A DNA stretch of 64,000 nucleotides, from positions 667,501-731,500 of the forward strand of contig JACEFZ010018348.1 in the NCBI GenBank assembly GCA_014155875.1. The letters are read 5' to 3'. The position numbers were made by a program, and so were the translations under genes. The notes under the pieces were generated by a model. It was given only the letters and a program-made list of their open reading frames with translations, made no database searches and had not been told where the DNA came from. Below are positions 42,416-55,436 of this stretch, in pieces; the first letter of the stretch is position 1; the number at the start of each line of letters is the position of its first letter. This stretch comes from Cepaea nemoralis (Eukaryota; Mollusca; Gastropoda; Stylommatophora; Helicidae).

Positions 42416-44470
42416 ATGCTTCGAAACAAAATTTATCAAGATAACAACGTTAGCGGGAATTCCAGCGGAGTTCCTTCGTCCGGTCGTCATCGAGCAACTG
42501 TATGCACAGTAAATGTTACAAATACTTTAGATGTTGGTACATGGAATGTCGGAACACTTAGACAGAATGGCAGATTAGATAATATTAAGAAAGAAATGGA
42601 AATAATGAAGGTAAATATATCAGGGATTAGTCAAATGCAATGGACAGGTGTGGGGAAAAAAGGGGCCGGGGGGGGGGGGGGGGGTAATTTGGATAAGTAT
42701 AGAATTATTTACTCAGGAGGGAAGGACTATAAAAAGAGAGTTGGCATAAATTTTGATCAAATGAGTGCTAGGACAGGTACATGATGGTTTCACAAACTCA
42801 AGAGTATTATTAATGAAACTCCGTGGCAAACCTCTGAATATTACCATAATACAGGTATATGCGTCAACAGCAGAATGTAAAGAAGAAGATGGACGGCATC
42901 TGGAAGAGCTGTATGGTAATATGAGACAGGATGTAAATATTCAAACCAATGGTTCAGGTCCACCAATACTTGCAGCCGAAGTTGAAGATGCATTAAATCA
43001 CATGAAGAAAGGAAAAGCACCCGGTCCAGATAACATTAAATTGAAAGACATTGAGGCTCTAGGTGATTCTGGAATCGAAATATTGAAGAAAAAAAAATGT
43101 CTAAATGACATCCACAATAGTGGGTACATTCCTAGTCACCTATTGAAATCCATATTTATAGCTCTACAAAAGAACCCAGGCGCTTTAGAATGCGAAGAGC
43201 ATCACACAATAAATCTTATGAGTCACGTGACAAAGCTGTTACTGAGAATAATTACGAAAAGAATAAGAAACAATATTAAACCAAACATGAGTGATGAACA
43301 GTGTGGATTTGTGGAGAAAAAGGGCACAAACAACGCTATATATGTATTCTCAGGACACTATTAGAAAGAGCTATAGAAGTAAAAACAGATGTGTACTTAT
43401 ACTTCATAGACTACACAACAGCATTTGGCAATGTAATGCATGACGAAATAATACAATTACTAAGGCAACGGAACACTGAAGGCAATAATAAAGAGCATAT
43501 ATTGGCAACAACAGCAGCCATAAGAATTAATAACCTGGTAGGAACATTTCAGTGCATAAAGGGTGTCAGACAAGGTTGTGTATTGTCTCCTGAGTTTTGT
43601 TTTTCATTGTAGAGTGAACTTATAGTAATGTCTACACACAATATGTCCGGAATCCTGGCTGGTGGATATAATATAAATAAATTACGTTATGCTCATGACA
43701 CAGCAACAAGTCAGAAGGATCTACAGGAAATGATAGATACAGTGATTGTAGAAAGTGAATAAATGGACCTTAGTTTGAAAATAGAAAGACAGACGCTATA
43801 CTGATATCAAAGACACCAATTATGCCAAAATTTGCAATTAATGTACAGGGCGTTAATTTGAGACAAGTGGAGAAATTGAGATATCTAGGCACATGCATAA
43901 CATCAGATGGAAAATGCATCACTGAGATAAAAGGTCAAACAAAAACTGCATTCTATCAAACGATGAACGTTTTGTAAGATAACTCATTGTCCTTGAAAGT
44001 TAGAAACAGAGTTCTTATATGTTACATATAACCAAACTTAATATACTTCTGCGAAACCTGGACAATTAGTAAACAGGCGAAAACATGCATAGAAGTGATG
44101 TGGCTTTATAGAAGAACACTGAATAATAACTGGACAGCCAAAATGAGCAATCTGGATGTTTTAAGGGAAGCTGAGTCGCAGAGACAACTAATCACAAACA
44201 TCAGAAACAACTAATCGCAAACATCAGAAAGGGACAGTAATCGTTTTTTGGCCACATTATGAGAAGACAAAAACTGGAACAGGTTGTGACAACTGGAAAT
44301 ATTTCGGAAAGAGATAGAGGAAGACAGCATGAGAAGATTTTTGACAGTTTTGTGTCATGTTACGGAAGGGAGTCAGTACACGAATTCATCTATGACGCCG
44401 GAGACCGAAATTTGTGGAGAGGCATGATCGCCCGCGCAGTCGGCAAGGCACTGGATGATGATCTAGGGAT
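42416..44470 (+). mobile_element. LINE with internal deletion between endonuclease and RT
   Basis: Plus-strand LINE. Endonuclease start at 42,530-42,780: VGTWNVGTLRQNGRL (TWN box), SGISQMQWTG. 42,765-43,364 passes from IIQVYAST of the endonuclease straight to GPPILAAEVEDALNHMKKGK and APGPDNIKLKDIE of the RT, so the middle (about 0.7-0.8 kb) is missing. 43,301-43,612 has FIDYTTAFGNV (catalytic aspartate retained) and GVRQGCVLSP. The rest is decayed (YAHDTA for YADD) but ends with IMRRQKLEQVVTTGNIS and GDRNLWRGMIA, then GGATGATGATC. A G18 run at 42,667-42,684. Confidence 0.82.
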
Positions 44471-44486
44471 TTCTCAACAATGAAAG

Positions 44487-45086
44487 GTGGGAGGACATGA
44501 AGGAAGTTATAGGACATAGTAAACGTCGTGAGAATTTTGCGCTGGGTAAGGGCCTATGCTCCTTGTATTGGGAGGTAACAGACAGAAGTAGAGTTGAGTT
44601 TAGCCCAGCACTCGTAATATTCTAATACGCACCCCGTCCTCGTCTTGAACAACGAGCGAAGAGTCCCAATAGTAATGGTACCAGTTCCCGTCTGGTTAAT
44701 TATTTGACCATCTGGCCTTTCCTCGGAGTACTGATGCAGAAGAGGAACATGTACCTTACTAAAGAGTGGGCAAGAGATACACGTGAAGGGAAGTGCGCAA
44801 GAGGAAGACAGCTTTACATATGGATGTACAACATCAAGAAACCGGAAGCAGCCTGTATAAGTGCGCGGTAAAGATGCAGGATGAAGGATGTTGGCAACTA
44901 ATTGCAGCTGACGCCAGCAAACAGAGGTAAAATGTTTAAACGCATGCATATTTCCTGTGGAAACATAGGGTTATAATTTACGGACCATTTCGCAACCACT
45001 AAAGAAGAAAATCTTAAAACCTTAGAATACCCTGGACCAAGAATCGAATAAAATTGGCTCATAGCAGTCTGGGAAACGGACATAAT
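44487..45086. other. Unassigned
   Basis: No supported feature; open frames here lack motifs. Confidence 0.4.
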
Positions 45087-45735
45087 TTGGGTCTTAGTTT
45101 AGCTTAGTTTAGTCGACAGATCAACATCACGCACACGGGTGTAACCCACAAGTGCCCCGTTCTACTCTTAACTCAACCCTCTGTCCGCTCAGTGCACGAA
45201 CTCCGTAGCACCGGCGAGGATCCTGAAATACTTTGGGTAGATTTTTAACTCGAAATTTTGCCCGGGCAGAGCCGTTAGGCTACTCTTTTGGCGAACTGCC
45301 AAGGGATTTTTACGTGCACAACAATTCACACGGTCGTCCGATCTCACTACCCAAAGACCAGAGAAAGTTGGTTACTAGACGTCCACGTGAAAAAATTCCG
45401 GCCCTCACCGGGGCTTAAACCCGGGACCTCCAACACTCGAGGCGGACACCATACTCGAGACCAATTTATTTAAATTCGCATATCCTTTTACAGGACATCG
45501 CTGTCAACAGCAGCATCTTTCAGCTGTCTGTTGATTTCTTGGCAAGATTACGCTCAGTAGTTTGCCATTACTTTCTGAGCGGCCGGCTCAGTTATCCCTC
45601 AAGTCACCAGCGGGGGACGAACCGCTCCCAGTTCTCGCCCGCTACGAGACTGCGTGACAAACGGGATTACGGAGAAAGTGGTGTAACCCCTCGGCCAGAG
45701 AGACCGGCTTACTCGAGACCACTAGGGTATTATTA
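45087..45735 (-). mobile_element. SINE-C copy 2, interrupted by SINE-B
   Basis: On the minus strand: head GGTCTCGAGTATGGTGTCCG, B box GGTTTAAGCCCC (45,411-45,422), body matching 20,228-20,637, and 3' end TTGATCTGTCGACTAAACTA. The first bases of the head are separated from the rest by a SINE-B insertion at 45,464-45,709. Confidence 0.85.
45464..45709 (-). mobile_element. SINE-B inserted in SINE-C, 12-bp TSD
   Basis: 246 bp bounded by TACTCGAGACCA at 45,452-45,463 and 45,710-45,721. Minus-strand head CCGGTCTCTCTGGCCGAGGG (A-box-like), GGTTCGTCCCCC as B box, core CAGAAAGTAATGGCAAACTA, end GATGTCCTGTAAAAGGATAT. The exact TSD makes it the reference copy of SINE-B here. Confidence 0.92.
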
Positions 45736-45879
45736 AAAGTCACGTGGTTTTGACAGAACGGTGATAGAAGCAGAGTTCCTGAAAGAAGAAGCTAAAATGG
45801 AGTCAAGGTATTAAACGCGCGTGACATCCGCTAGTCAACGGGAAAACGTTGGGCAAAGTGGGCTACCCGTTTAAGATTT
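45722..45879. other. Unassigned short spacer
   Basis: No supported feature. Confidence 0.4.
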
Positions 45880-46567
45880 TTACAGCACACTGCAAGATAC
45901 ATTAGATAAGATTGGTCATAATGACATAACAGTAATAATGGGAGATTTTAATGCAAAAGTAGGCATAGGAAGAGCTGAAAATGAGAGGTACGTTTTAGAC
46001 AAAAAATTGCTCTTCAAAGACCAAAACAACTGAATAAATTGTGGAGAGGGGCATATAACACTACAAAAATCAGATTTTTAAGAGCATGCATCTTTCCCAT
46101 TACAACATACGCCTGTGAGACCTGGACACTTACTAAACAAGCTGAACAGCGCATAAATGCCTTTGAATATAAATGCTATAGACGAGTTCTAAGAATATCT
46201 TGGGTAAAGAAAATAACAAATGCTCCATACTTCAAGAGCTGAAAATTGAAGAAGGCTGGCTATTAAAGACGATAAAACAAAGAAAATTGAAATATTTTGG
46301 TCACTTGAAACGTCACGAAAGTTTGGAGAGAACAATAATGGAGAGGTATATGCATGGGGAGAGAGGAAGAGGAAGGCCATAGAAAAGATGGGTGCAGGAT
46401 GTGGCGGTTGATCTCCAGATGGGTGTATCGGACGCGGGACATCTTGCTTATGATCGAGATGTTTTCCGGAAGGTTGTTATGGGAGCAAGGTTATGTAAAA
46501 GACATGCTACTGAATGAATGAATGAATGAATGAATGAATGAATGAATGAATGAATGAATGAATGAAT
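45880..46567 (+). mobile_element. LINE copy with RT deleted and (AATG)n tail
   Basis: 45,880-46,015 encodes endonuclease (DKIGHNDITVIMGDFNAKVG, GDFN box). From 46,018 the sequence is the LINE C-terminus: AACTGAATAAATTGTGGAGA, FLRACIFPITTYACETWTLT, AEQRINAFEYKCYRRVLRIS, FGHLKRHESLERTIMERYMH, ending in (AATG)n to 46,567. The whole RT palm is absent. The stop codon of the protein (ACTGA) runs directly into the AATG tail. Confidence 0.85.
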
Positions 46568-47105
46568 GGTGACATAAATGAAAGACATTAAAAGACGAAT
46601 ATCTATTGCTCTTCAGAAACTAAAACAACTAAATAAATTGTGGAGTGGGACAGATAAAACTACAAAAATAAGATTTTTAAGAGCATGCATCTTTCCCATT
46701 GCAACATACGCCTGTGAGGCGTGGACACTTACTAAACAAGCTGAACAGCGCATAAATGCCTTTGAATCAGGTTCTAATATCTTGGATACAGAAAAGAATA
46801 AATGCATCTATATTACAAGAGATGAGTACCGAAGAAGATTTGCTATTAAATACGTTAAAGCAAAGACAACTGAAATATTCTGGTCCCTTGAAACGTCATG
46901 AAAGCCTGGAGAGAACAATAATGGAGGGGTATATGCCTGGGAAGAGAGGGAGAGGAAGGCCAAAGAGAAGACGCGTTCAGGATATGGAAAATGATCTCCA
47001 GATGGGTGTGTCGGAAGCGGGGCATCTTATTTATGACCGTGAAGTTCTCCGGGCGACTGTTATGGGAGCGAAGTTCTGCAGAGGACATGCTACAGAATGA
47101 ATGAC
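46568..47105 (+). mobile_element. Second LINE 3' copy of the same family
   Basis: Repeats 46,018-46,510 with small differences (IRFLRACIFPIATYACEAWT, AEQRINAFE, MPGKRGRGRPKRRR, GAKFCRGHATE) and ends in a two-unit AATG tail. It lies directly after the (AATG)n tail of the first copy, in the same orientation. A short deletion shifts frame near 46,770. Confidence 0.85.
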
Positions 47106-47199
47106 ATTTTAAAAACTTTTTTTCCACCATTATCGATTGTGATTTTTGATTGACATGCAGTTTGTCTGTGGGCATGTCTTTTAATGTTAGAAACATATT

Positions 47200-47665
47200 G
47201 ATCTTCATTGCATATTTCTGAAGACAGGATTAACTTTTCTTTATCTTTGCACTATTTGATAGGAGGACTGAGTCATCTGCATATATAAGTTATAGCAATG
47301 AAGATCCATCAATAACGAATGGATCAAAATTGTCACAGGTCTCACCATTCTGTAGTCAAGGAAACAAGCATGCATGTCTACAATGTACTCGGTATTTCAT
47401 AAAGCTGGTTGTCATGGTAAAGATATGGTACCTGATTCCTCTGTCCCGTCGGATGCCTGCCTGTATACTTCATGCAATTAACATTTTAACTTACTTTCAT
47501 TCCTCTTAATGGACCACAGCAGGAGTTTGCAAGCTTGACTTATTAATGCGATAGTACGATAGCTGGCGCAGCGTTTTACATTTCTATCTTTGGGAGAGGG
47601 CTGCAGATTGACGTCTTCTTGTTTTGAACCATGCAGTGCTATTCGATATCTCCACACATAGAGCA
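47200..47665 (-). pseudogene. Decayed LINE RT fragment
   Basis: Minus strand: CASYRTIALISQACKLLLWS near 47,580-47,510 fits the NYRTIALISHASK box, and IYADDSVLLSNS near 47,285-47,255 is the YADD catalytic box. The stretch between is shortened and broken. Residue class matches the R.IALISHASK LINEs. Confidence 0.68.
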
Positions 47666-47811
47666 TGACAGATACATAGTCTCAGGGCTTTTCTACTGTC
47701 TGGATGACTTCCGTTTCTTCAGACTATTGCTGATTGTACTTTCTCTAATAAAGATTCTGGTTCTTTAAATCAGCTTTCATGTATTGCCTGGGTTATTTGT
47801 CGCATGCCCGC

Positions 47812-48046
47812 TTCGTGGCGACGAAGTTAAGGACGCAGTTCATACTCCCGCATACCCGCGTTCGAAACACAGCTGTGGACGATTTGGCAATAGACCGCCT
47901 TACGTTAGTTTTTTATGAAATGGAATGGGTGCCGGTAGTTCAGAAAGCAATGGCAACCTACTGAACGTAAACTTGCCAAGACATCATGAACAGCCAAAAA
48001 ATACTGGGGTTGACTGCAACGTCCTGCACAGGGTATACAACTCACT
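47812..48046 (+). mobile_element. SINE-A copy
   Basis: Head CTTCGTGGCGACGAAGTTAA, B box GCGTTCGAAACACAG, core CAGAAAGCAATGGCAACCTA, end ACTGCAACGTCCTGCACAGG. Aligns over its length with 53,532 and 22,665. Confidence 0.85.
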
Positions 48047-48325
48047 TTTTTGGGTCGTATCTTCAAACTCTGCAGTACTTCTGTAATCTTTCTAGCATAT
48101 ATTTGCTTTCTGTTAAAGTGTTGCCATTCATATCATTCATTATTTACGTGTAGTCTGAATTGGCCTGTTAATGTTCTGATATCTTTGAACAAGTTTCCAC
48201 TTTTCCTTGCATCTGAAGATGCTCTATTATATTTCTATTATTCATTACGTTTTCTTATCTAATCAGATTGGACTTCTGCATTTTTAAAATCATTTCCTCT
48301 GTGATGTATAAATATTCTTCTTCTA

Positions 48326-48722
48326 TTGGCGAAGTGGTCAAGCCGTCTGCCTCTAGCTCCGAAGGTTGTAGGTTCGATTCCCGGCTACATCTTTCGGTTC
48401 ACGGGTGCATTTTGCTCGCAGACTCCTGGGAGTCATCACCAGAGCTACGGAGTTCGTACTTTGTGCAATGCTTTCGGTAGACTTTCTTCTTCTTCTTCTT
48501 CGTTCATCCGGAGTTTTTTTTCCGGATGTGATTGCGTTGTGCCTGTTTACAGCAGAGCTGCGTTCTTGCGCCGTTAGGCCGACACATCCGACTTCTGCGG
48601 GCATTTGTTGACCGGGTTAACCTTCCCGGGCTTTCGGTAGACTACCCTGCTGAAAAAGATCGAGCCATACGGGATAAAACCCGAGGCAATGAAGTCGATC
48701 CTCTCGACTTTCAAAGACTTAT
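48326..48722 (+). mobile_element. tRNA-derived SINE (family T) interrupted by SINE-D
   Basis: Head with near-perfect polymerase III boxes: A box TTGGCGAAGTGGTC (48,326) and B box GGTTCGATTCC (48,371-48,381), and a tRNA-like cloverleaf order. The body is split by a SINE-D insertion at 48,484-48,629 and resumes to about 48,722. The head is better preserved than in SINE-A or B. Not a functional tRNA gene, because the acceptor ends do not pair and a long body follows. Confidence 0.78.
48484..48629 (-). mobile_element. SINE-D, short (GAA)n-tailed element, copy 1
   Basis: 146 bp bounded by the exact 14-bp repeat GCTTTCGGTAGACT (48,470-48,483; 48,630-48,643). On the minus strand it begins CCGGGAAGGTTAACCCGG, a self-complementary hairpin, and ends in a GAAGAAGAAGAA tail. 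No A or B box was recognised. The other copy is at 55,437. Confidence 0.9.
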
Positions 48723-48732
48723 ATATATAAAT

Positions 48733-48945
48733 ATATATCCTTTAAAGGACGTAGCAGTCAACTCCAGCATTTTTTGGCTGCTTGGGCAAGTTTACTTTCA
48801 GTAGTTTGTCACTGCTTTCTGAACGACCGGCACTCATACCATTGTATGGAAACCAACGCAAGGCGGTCTGCTTCCAAATCGCCCGCAGTTGTGTTTTGAA
48901 AGTGGTATGAGGGATTACGAATTGCATTTGTAACCCCTACGTCAG
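48733..48945 (-). mobile_element. SINE-A copy
   Basis: Minus strand: GGGGTTACAAATGCAATTCG head, CAGAAAGCAGTGACAAACTA core, TTGACTGCTACGTCCTTTAA end. Confidence 0.82.
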
Positions 48946-48956
48946 AAAGAGAGATA

Positions 48957-48962
48957 GATGAC

Positions 48963-49047
<85 letters not shown>
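48957..49047 (+). repeat. (GA)n microsatellite
   Basis: Almost pure GA dinucleotides following the SINE-A head. Confidence 0.97.
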
Positions 49048-49051
<4 letters not shown>

Positions 49052-49200
49052 AATGTATGTTAAAAAAATGGTTAAGAGAGACAGGGAGAAAACTAGAAAT
49101 GTCAAACATAAACAGCCATATAGTAATGCACAGCGGTAACTGGTGAGAGATTACAAAATAATCAATATACATTGTCATGATGCTTGTTTGCAAAAGGAAC

Positions 49201-50320
<1,120 letters not shown>

Positions 50321-50321
50321 G

Positions 50322-50540
<219 letters not shown>

Positions 50541-51059
50541 GTGGCTAGTTTTCATTCATCATGCGGATAACTAGGTACGTAGGCGGACAGACAGTCAGAA
50601 TGTATACAACTGTACAGTATTTAGGTATTAGCAAAACATGGCAGCTAACATGAAACGATAGCAAGAACTCTTCTTCCCATGCACTGCCTTGTTGAAAGAG
50701 AGCACTGGAATCAAGAAAACTCAGCCACGCCCTGGAAACGCAATCCGTGGTATTCTCACCGCCAAAACACGGGGTTGTGGGCTATTTATAACTGAATGAG
50801 AAGGTCACTGACACTTGTAAACAGAAGCTGACAAGCGTCAACGCGTACACTTCCCACAAAATGTGAGCTCAAACAAGTGGAGTAGCTGTCATCCTTGGTC
50901 AGTACAGTTCTTGGGTGTATGTCAGCTGCTATGTCTTGGGGGAGTGTGAGATCAGTCTTGTGGAGAGTTGGTCTGTGTTTATATTGACGTATCATTTCTC
51001 TGCGCAAGGCATTAATACGTATATGCCTTGTAATGTGCTGTTGGGTTCACTCGCACACC
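50541..51059. other. Unassigned
   Basis: No supported feature. Confidence 0.4.
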
Positions 51060-51330
51060 AGAGTACCAGGTCATCTACGCGCAAATAGCTTTCACTCCTG
51101 AAAAGAGATCTTCCGCCAAGTCATTAACGGAACAGTGTTGGAGGAATGATTCCACTTAGGTAGGTTTTACAACCTTGCCATTTTCCCACACTTTATCAAA
51201 AGCCTGCTGGAAATCAACCCATAAAACCGAGAACGTTTTCTTATCCTGTAAGGTATCTTTACAAACAGTGTTGTATGACTGAGTTACTATTTCATTGTTG
51301 ATTTCCTAAAGCATGCGCCTTATGGGAACG
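51060..51330 (-). pseudogene. Decayed LINE RT fragment
   Basis: Minus strand reads SVLWVDFQQAFDKVWENGKV near 51,230-51,170: the VDFQKAFDKVWH box with the first RT catalytic aspartate. Flanks (VESFLQ, F.GVKA) are consistent but broken by stops. A Jockey-type origin is likely. Confidence 0.62.
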
Positions 51331-51714
51331 GTTTTTCAATGGTACGCTGACTGAATTTAAATTCAGCATACGAGAATAAATATAGTGTTTAATACTATTT
51401 TTCGGCTCCAGACTTGTCAGAACGCACACCTTCGCCGCGCCAAGTAACACTGTATGTCAGTGAGCCTCTTGAATTATTCAAACCATCCTCTGCTGGCCTT
51501 TAAATCACAGATTTAAATTTAAATAAATAAATAAAGCAGGGCACCCTTTTACACAACTTAAGACGTATTGGGTATATAGTGCTAGACCCATATTTGTATA
51601 GACCAGTAGGCACTGGGTGGGAGATGTCATTTTCAGTCCGGCAGCATTCATTTCCCAAGATATTTCTTGGTATCCATTTTAAGTTGGATCGAATTGGGAA
51701 CCAAAGTCAATTTT
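51331..51714. other. Unassigned
   Basis: No supported feature; AAATAAATAAATAAA at about 51,520. Confidence 0.4.
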
Positions 51715-51795
51715 AAACATCGGCCCCAATGCGGATTCGAACTCACGATCACCTGGCTGTAGGCAAGCGTCTAACCATTCGCTATTGCAGCCCCC
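51715..51795 (-). repeat. tRNA-like sequence, probably a SINE head
   Basis: Minus strand: TAGCGAATGGTTAGACGC (A-box-like) and GAGTTCGAATCC (B box), spaced as in a tRNA. Acceptor and T stems do not pair well, so a working tRNA is unlikely. Confidence 0.5.
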
Positions 51796-52548
51796 ACGGT
51801 ACCAGTCCTGGTGAAGTTCTATTTCTGTCCTATCATGTCTATATCTCCCAACCACACCCCCACAAACCCCCCTAATTCTAGTTCTATCGAATGTCGCACA
51901 CTCATGCTAGTACAGTCCGTTTGTGGTAGCATACAATTTTGTGTTGTTATTGAGTAATACGATGTCTTTAAAATAATGTTTAAAAGACAAACACTTGAAT
52001 ATACACTCGTTTCAAGGCTTTTTTTGTTTTTGGACAACGTAGTGTGAATTAGACCATGGTGGACTTAGGGTGGCCCGTTCAGTGGTTTGACATGACTTCG
52101 GCACAGCAGTACAAACAAATTGCCGACTACTGTTCTAAAGGATATGCGATTTTTTCGCTTTAAGCCTGGAAAGAGTCTTCTGGAATTTTTTTTTCCTAGT
52201 CAGGTGGGTTCCTTTATTTCGACAGAGGTGTTTTACTGTTCCTTGGTTGCTTAAATGTCTTTTCTAACCTCTTTCTGAAGCCATTTGTTGAAGGTTAAGT
52301 TACTTGTATCTATATCTTTCAGCAAACGGACTACTGCTTGTTTTCCTCTCAGAATGTCTGCACCCTCGTTCAATGTTGCCATGATCCATATTTGGTCAAC
52401 ATACAAGACAAAACCACGGAGTGCAGAAGTAGAACAATATGTCTAAAGTACCCCTAGCAAGAAACCACGCCACTAGCCGTGGCAATATAGAAGTTGTGGG
52501 TCCGTGGCATTCAAGGGTAAAAGTGGACCATAAAGTCGTTGGCATCAA
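51796..52548. other. Unassigned
   Basis: No supported feature. Confidence 0.4.
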
Positions 52549-52570
52549 TGGGGGGGGGGGGGGGGGGGGG
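52549..52570 (+). repeat. G22 homopolymer
   Basis: An uninterrupted run of about 22 G. Confidence 0.95.
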
Positions 52571-52653
52571 GCCAAGCCAAACGTGAACTTCGGGACAAAA
52601 TATTAATTATTATAGCCCACAGACTAGTTTGAGCATACGGACATTTAATCTAA

Positions 52654-53076
52654 TTGCTCGCTGTGGTGACAGAATTTGAATTTGAGAATTTTTTTTTTTT
52701 TTTCAACGCTGTCGTTTTCTCTTTCCAGCTTTATGTTTTTCTTTTAGCTGTATTCTCCAAACCCCACTACAGTCTGCTCCTATTGGTTGTGATTCTCCTG
52801 TGTTGGCCGGGACTCTGTATCCAGTCTAGCCATATCCATCGCCCCCTAGCACTCCTAGAGTGTGGTGGACCTGTACGGTGTGTGGTTACAAAGGAATGTT
52901 TGGTAGTGGTCTCTTTTACAAATTGCAGTATAATTTACTGGAGTTCTTTTACCACATCATTAATGTTTATATTCTGCACCCGAGATCACACAGTAACACA
53001 TCCACTCGATGCCTGCATGAGCCATTTGTTAATAGCTAAAGTTTGTAAAGTTATTTCCATTTTTCAGAAAATATGA
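52654..53076 (+). other. Unassigned 140-codon open frame
   Basis: Open frame without an ATG start, beginning just before a T17 run. The translation is hydrophobic (LYVFLLAVFS, LLLLVVILLCW). TTTTCTCTTTCCAG at about 52,715-52,728 looks like a splice acceptor, so an exon cannot be excluded. No family recognised. T-rich low-complexity DNA could produce this by chance. Confidence 0.2.
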
Positions 53077-53531
53077 AGGGCAACTTAGAAACCATTTGAA
53101 GGCGTGTTATTAAAACTGCAGTATACTGTTAGAGCAAGTTTGGTAAGTTTTAGAATGGTTTTAACCACACAGACAACTCTAGAACTGGACTCAAGAGTTA
53201 CGGGGACTAATCTTTCTGTAACACATTAATTCTGAAGGGTTACGAGGAAACAAGTGTGATGCCGATTCATTTAGAGAGCACAGAAAATATGTGTGACTTT
53301 CATATGTTCAGAGGGTCTGTAAACAGCTTGTAGACATTTTTCTCTATGGGCCATTATTTAGTCTAAAAATCTTGCTCTTTCTATGGAACAGTGAATGAGA
53401 TGGATTACAATTCTACACCAGATTAGGAAGAGTTCAGTATATTTACTGCTTTCATGTGTAGTATTTATATGTTTTCAATAAGGATAGAAGACACATCCAT
53501 CAATATATATTTTCTACTAATACAAGACGAA
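53077..53531. other. Unassigned
   Basis: No supported feature. Confidence 0.4.
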
Positions 53532-53757
53532 GGCCGGCTGTGTGGCGACGGGCTTACGAGCGCAATTCGCGTGACAAACACATCTGCGGGCGATTTGGAA
53601 GCAGACTGCCTTGCGTTGGTTTTACTACAATGGTATGACTGCCGGTGGTTCAGGAAGCAATGGCGAACTACTGAACGTAAACTTGCCAAAAAATTACAAA
53701 CAGGCAAAAATGCAGGGGTTGATTGCGACGTCCTGTGAAAGATATGCAACTAACTTT
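53532..53757 (+). mobile_element. SINE-A copy
   Basis: GGCCGGCTGTGTGGCGACGG head, AGGAAGCAATGGCGAACTAC core, GATTGCGACGTCCTGTGAAA end. The middle (GATTTGGAAGCAGACTGCCT, TTGCGTTGGTTTTAC) aligns with 34,736. Confidence 0.85.
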
Positions 53758-53759
53758 TC

Positions 53760-55131
53760 ACTAGGCGAATGACCGAATATTGCTGCAGACAATGAATGTG
53801 TTTTTTTTAAATGGGGGTTTGGGGCAAATACAATTCGACATTGCACTATTGTCTGTATTTATTCCAACAATAGCGTCTAGGGTTACATATATATAAAAGC
53901 GTCGATGCACTGAGCAAGAGAATATTCTTGTTCAGTTCATATACTTGCTCAATCTAAACGTATATAATATACATTCTTGAGTAAAATGAGCAGGCCTGTG
54001 ACACAACCGTAAGGACTATCTGAACAGTTGCAACACTGATGAAGACATGGGCTAAGTTCCACAGCTATCATCATCCAACAGTGTCATCCCAGACTGTAGA
54101 TCGACGGTAATGAGCCTGCAACATTTTATTTGCAACATTTTCCGACCAGGGTCTTCACTGTGTCTACCGAATGCTCCGATATCCACTCTCTCACTCATTG
54201 TTGTATATACGTGTCAATATATACATATTCATGTATACACCATGTGCTTTCGCTATTTACACCTGAGGAGTGGCGCTAACATAGTTAATATTGCACTGGT
54301 TTACCATCACATCGACCTGAGTTCGCTTCTCAGCTGATGCGGGACATACTTCCGACCGAATTCTCTCTAAGTGTTGACCCAGACTCATAATATGGCTGCT
54401 AAATGCGAGTAATTTCTCTGGGAAGGAAACAAGGATAAGTGCTCACCCAAGCTAAAGATGCCGTGGCCAAGTATACGCGAAGTCCGATCACCGCCACGCG
54501 CCTGCGGAAGTAACTGCCAGACACTGACGTCTTCCATCTCACAACTTGTGCTGATCTGATCCGTAAATGCTGACGATGTATTCCGCTGATTAATGTCAGA
54601 TCCTCCATGTAAGGGTCCCTTCAGATGCCAGCATTAGCGTAATCTTGGCCTCTTCGTTCCGGTGTCATATCGTCTGTACTGGTAATTAGCCCGCAACAGA
54701 CAACACTGGTCACACAGTGTTAACTCCGCCAGGCGTGTGCAGGTGAGGGCTTTCCCAGGTGCGGCTCTACAGGTAAATGTGCACATCTGACAGGAGAATC
54801 AGGGAAGGGTGGTGGTGGTATGGGTGTGGGGGGGGGGGGCAGGAAAGTGGTATTCAAGAAGGGTTGACGGAAAGAAATATAGAGCGGAGAGGAAGAGAGG
54901 AAAACACAAGAGATGAAGAGATTATAGTGAGGATACATCAGGTTTTAAAAAAAAGACACAAATTAATACACAGAGCACAAAGCATGATTAGTTTTGCAAA
55001 GACAGGCTCTCAGAGGTGACAGAAGAGTGGAAGAAAGAAAGAGAACGCAGAAGAGATGGAAAGGTAAAGAGATAATGTAGGACATGAGAGAAACACGATA
55101 TATGTTCCTTATGGTAAATCACTCATTATTA

Positions 55132-55135
<4 letters not shown>
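53760..55135. other. Unassigned 1.4-kb stretch
   Basis: No motif-bearing frames. A G10 run at about 54,829 and purine-rich 54,880-55,080. Confidence 0.4.

Positions 55136-55215
<80 letters not shown>
55136..55215 (+). repeat. (CT)n microsatellite
   Basis: Pure CT repeats of about 40 units. Confidence 0.97.
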
Positions 55216-55218
<3 letters not shown>

Positions 55219-55436
55219 TCCGCTCCGCACCCGGTGAAAAGCATTTACACACAATCAGTTAAAATGAGCTTCGCCAGACGTCGGGAAAACATTGGTTACG
55301 ATACTTCACTATACATTGCCCAGAAAACACACAGTAATCCACAGGCTATCCACACATACAAACGCATGACTCACCGACGCTGCTACCATTCGATCCACGA
55401 CTTTCTTGAATAATTTGTTTTGGGAACAAGGTATTC

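Noticed and set aside
48326..48390. Functional tRNA gene
   Set aside because: Boxes are good but the acceptor ends do not match, and a SINE body follows.
51715..51795. Functional tRNA on the minus strand
   Set aside because: Acceptor and T stems pair poorly; kept only as a tRNA-like repeat.
53454..53749. 94-codon frames on both strands
   Set aside because: Both are translations of a SINE-A copy.
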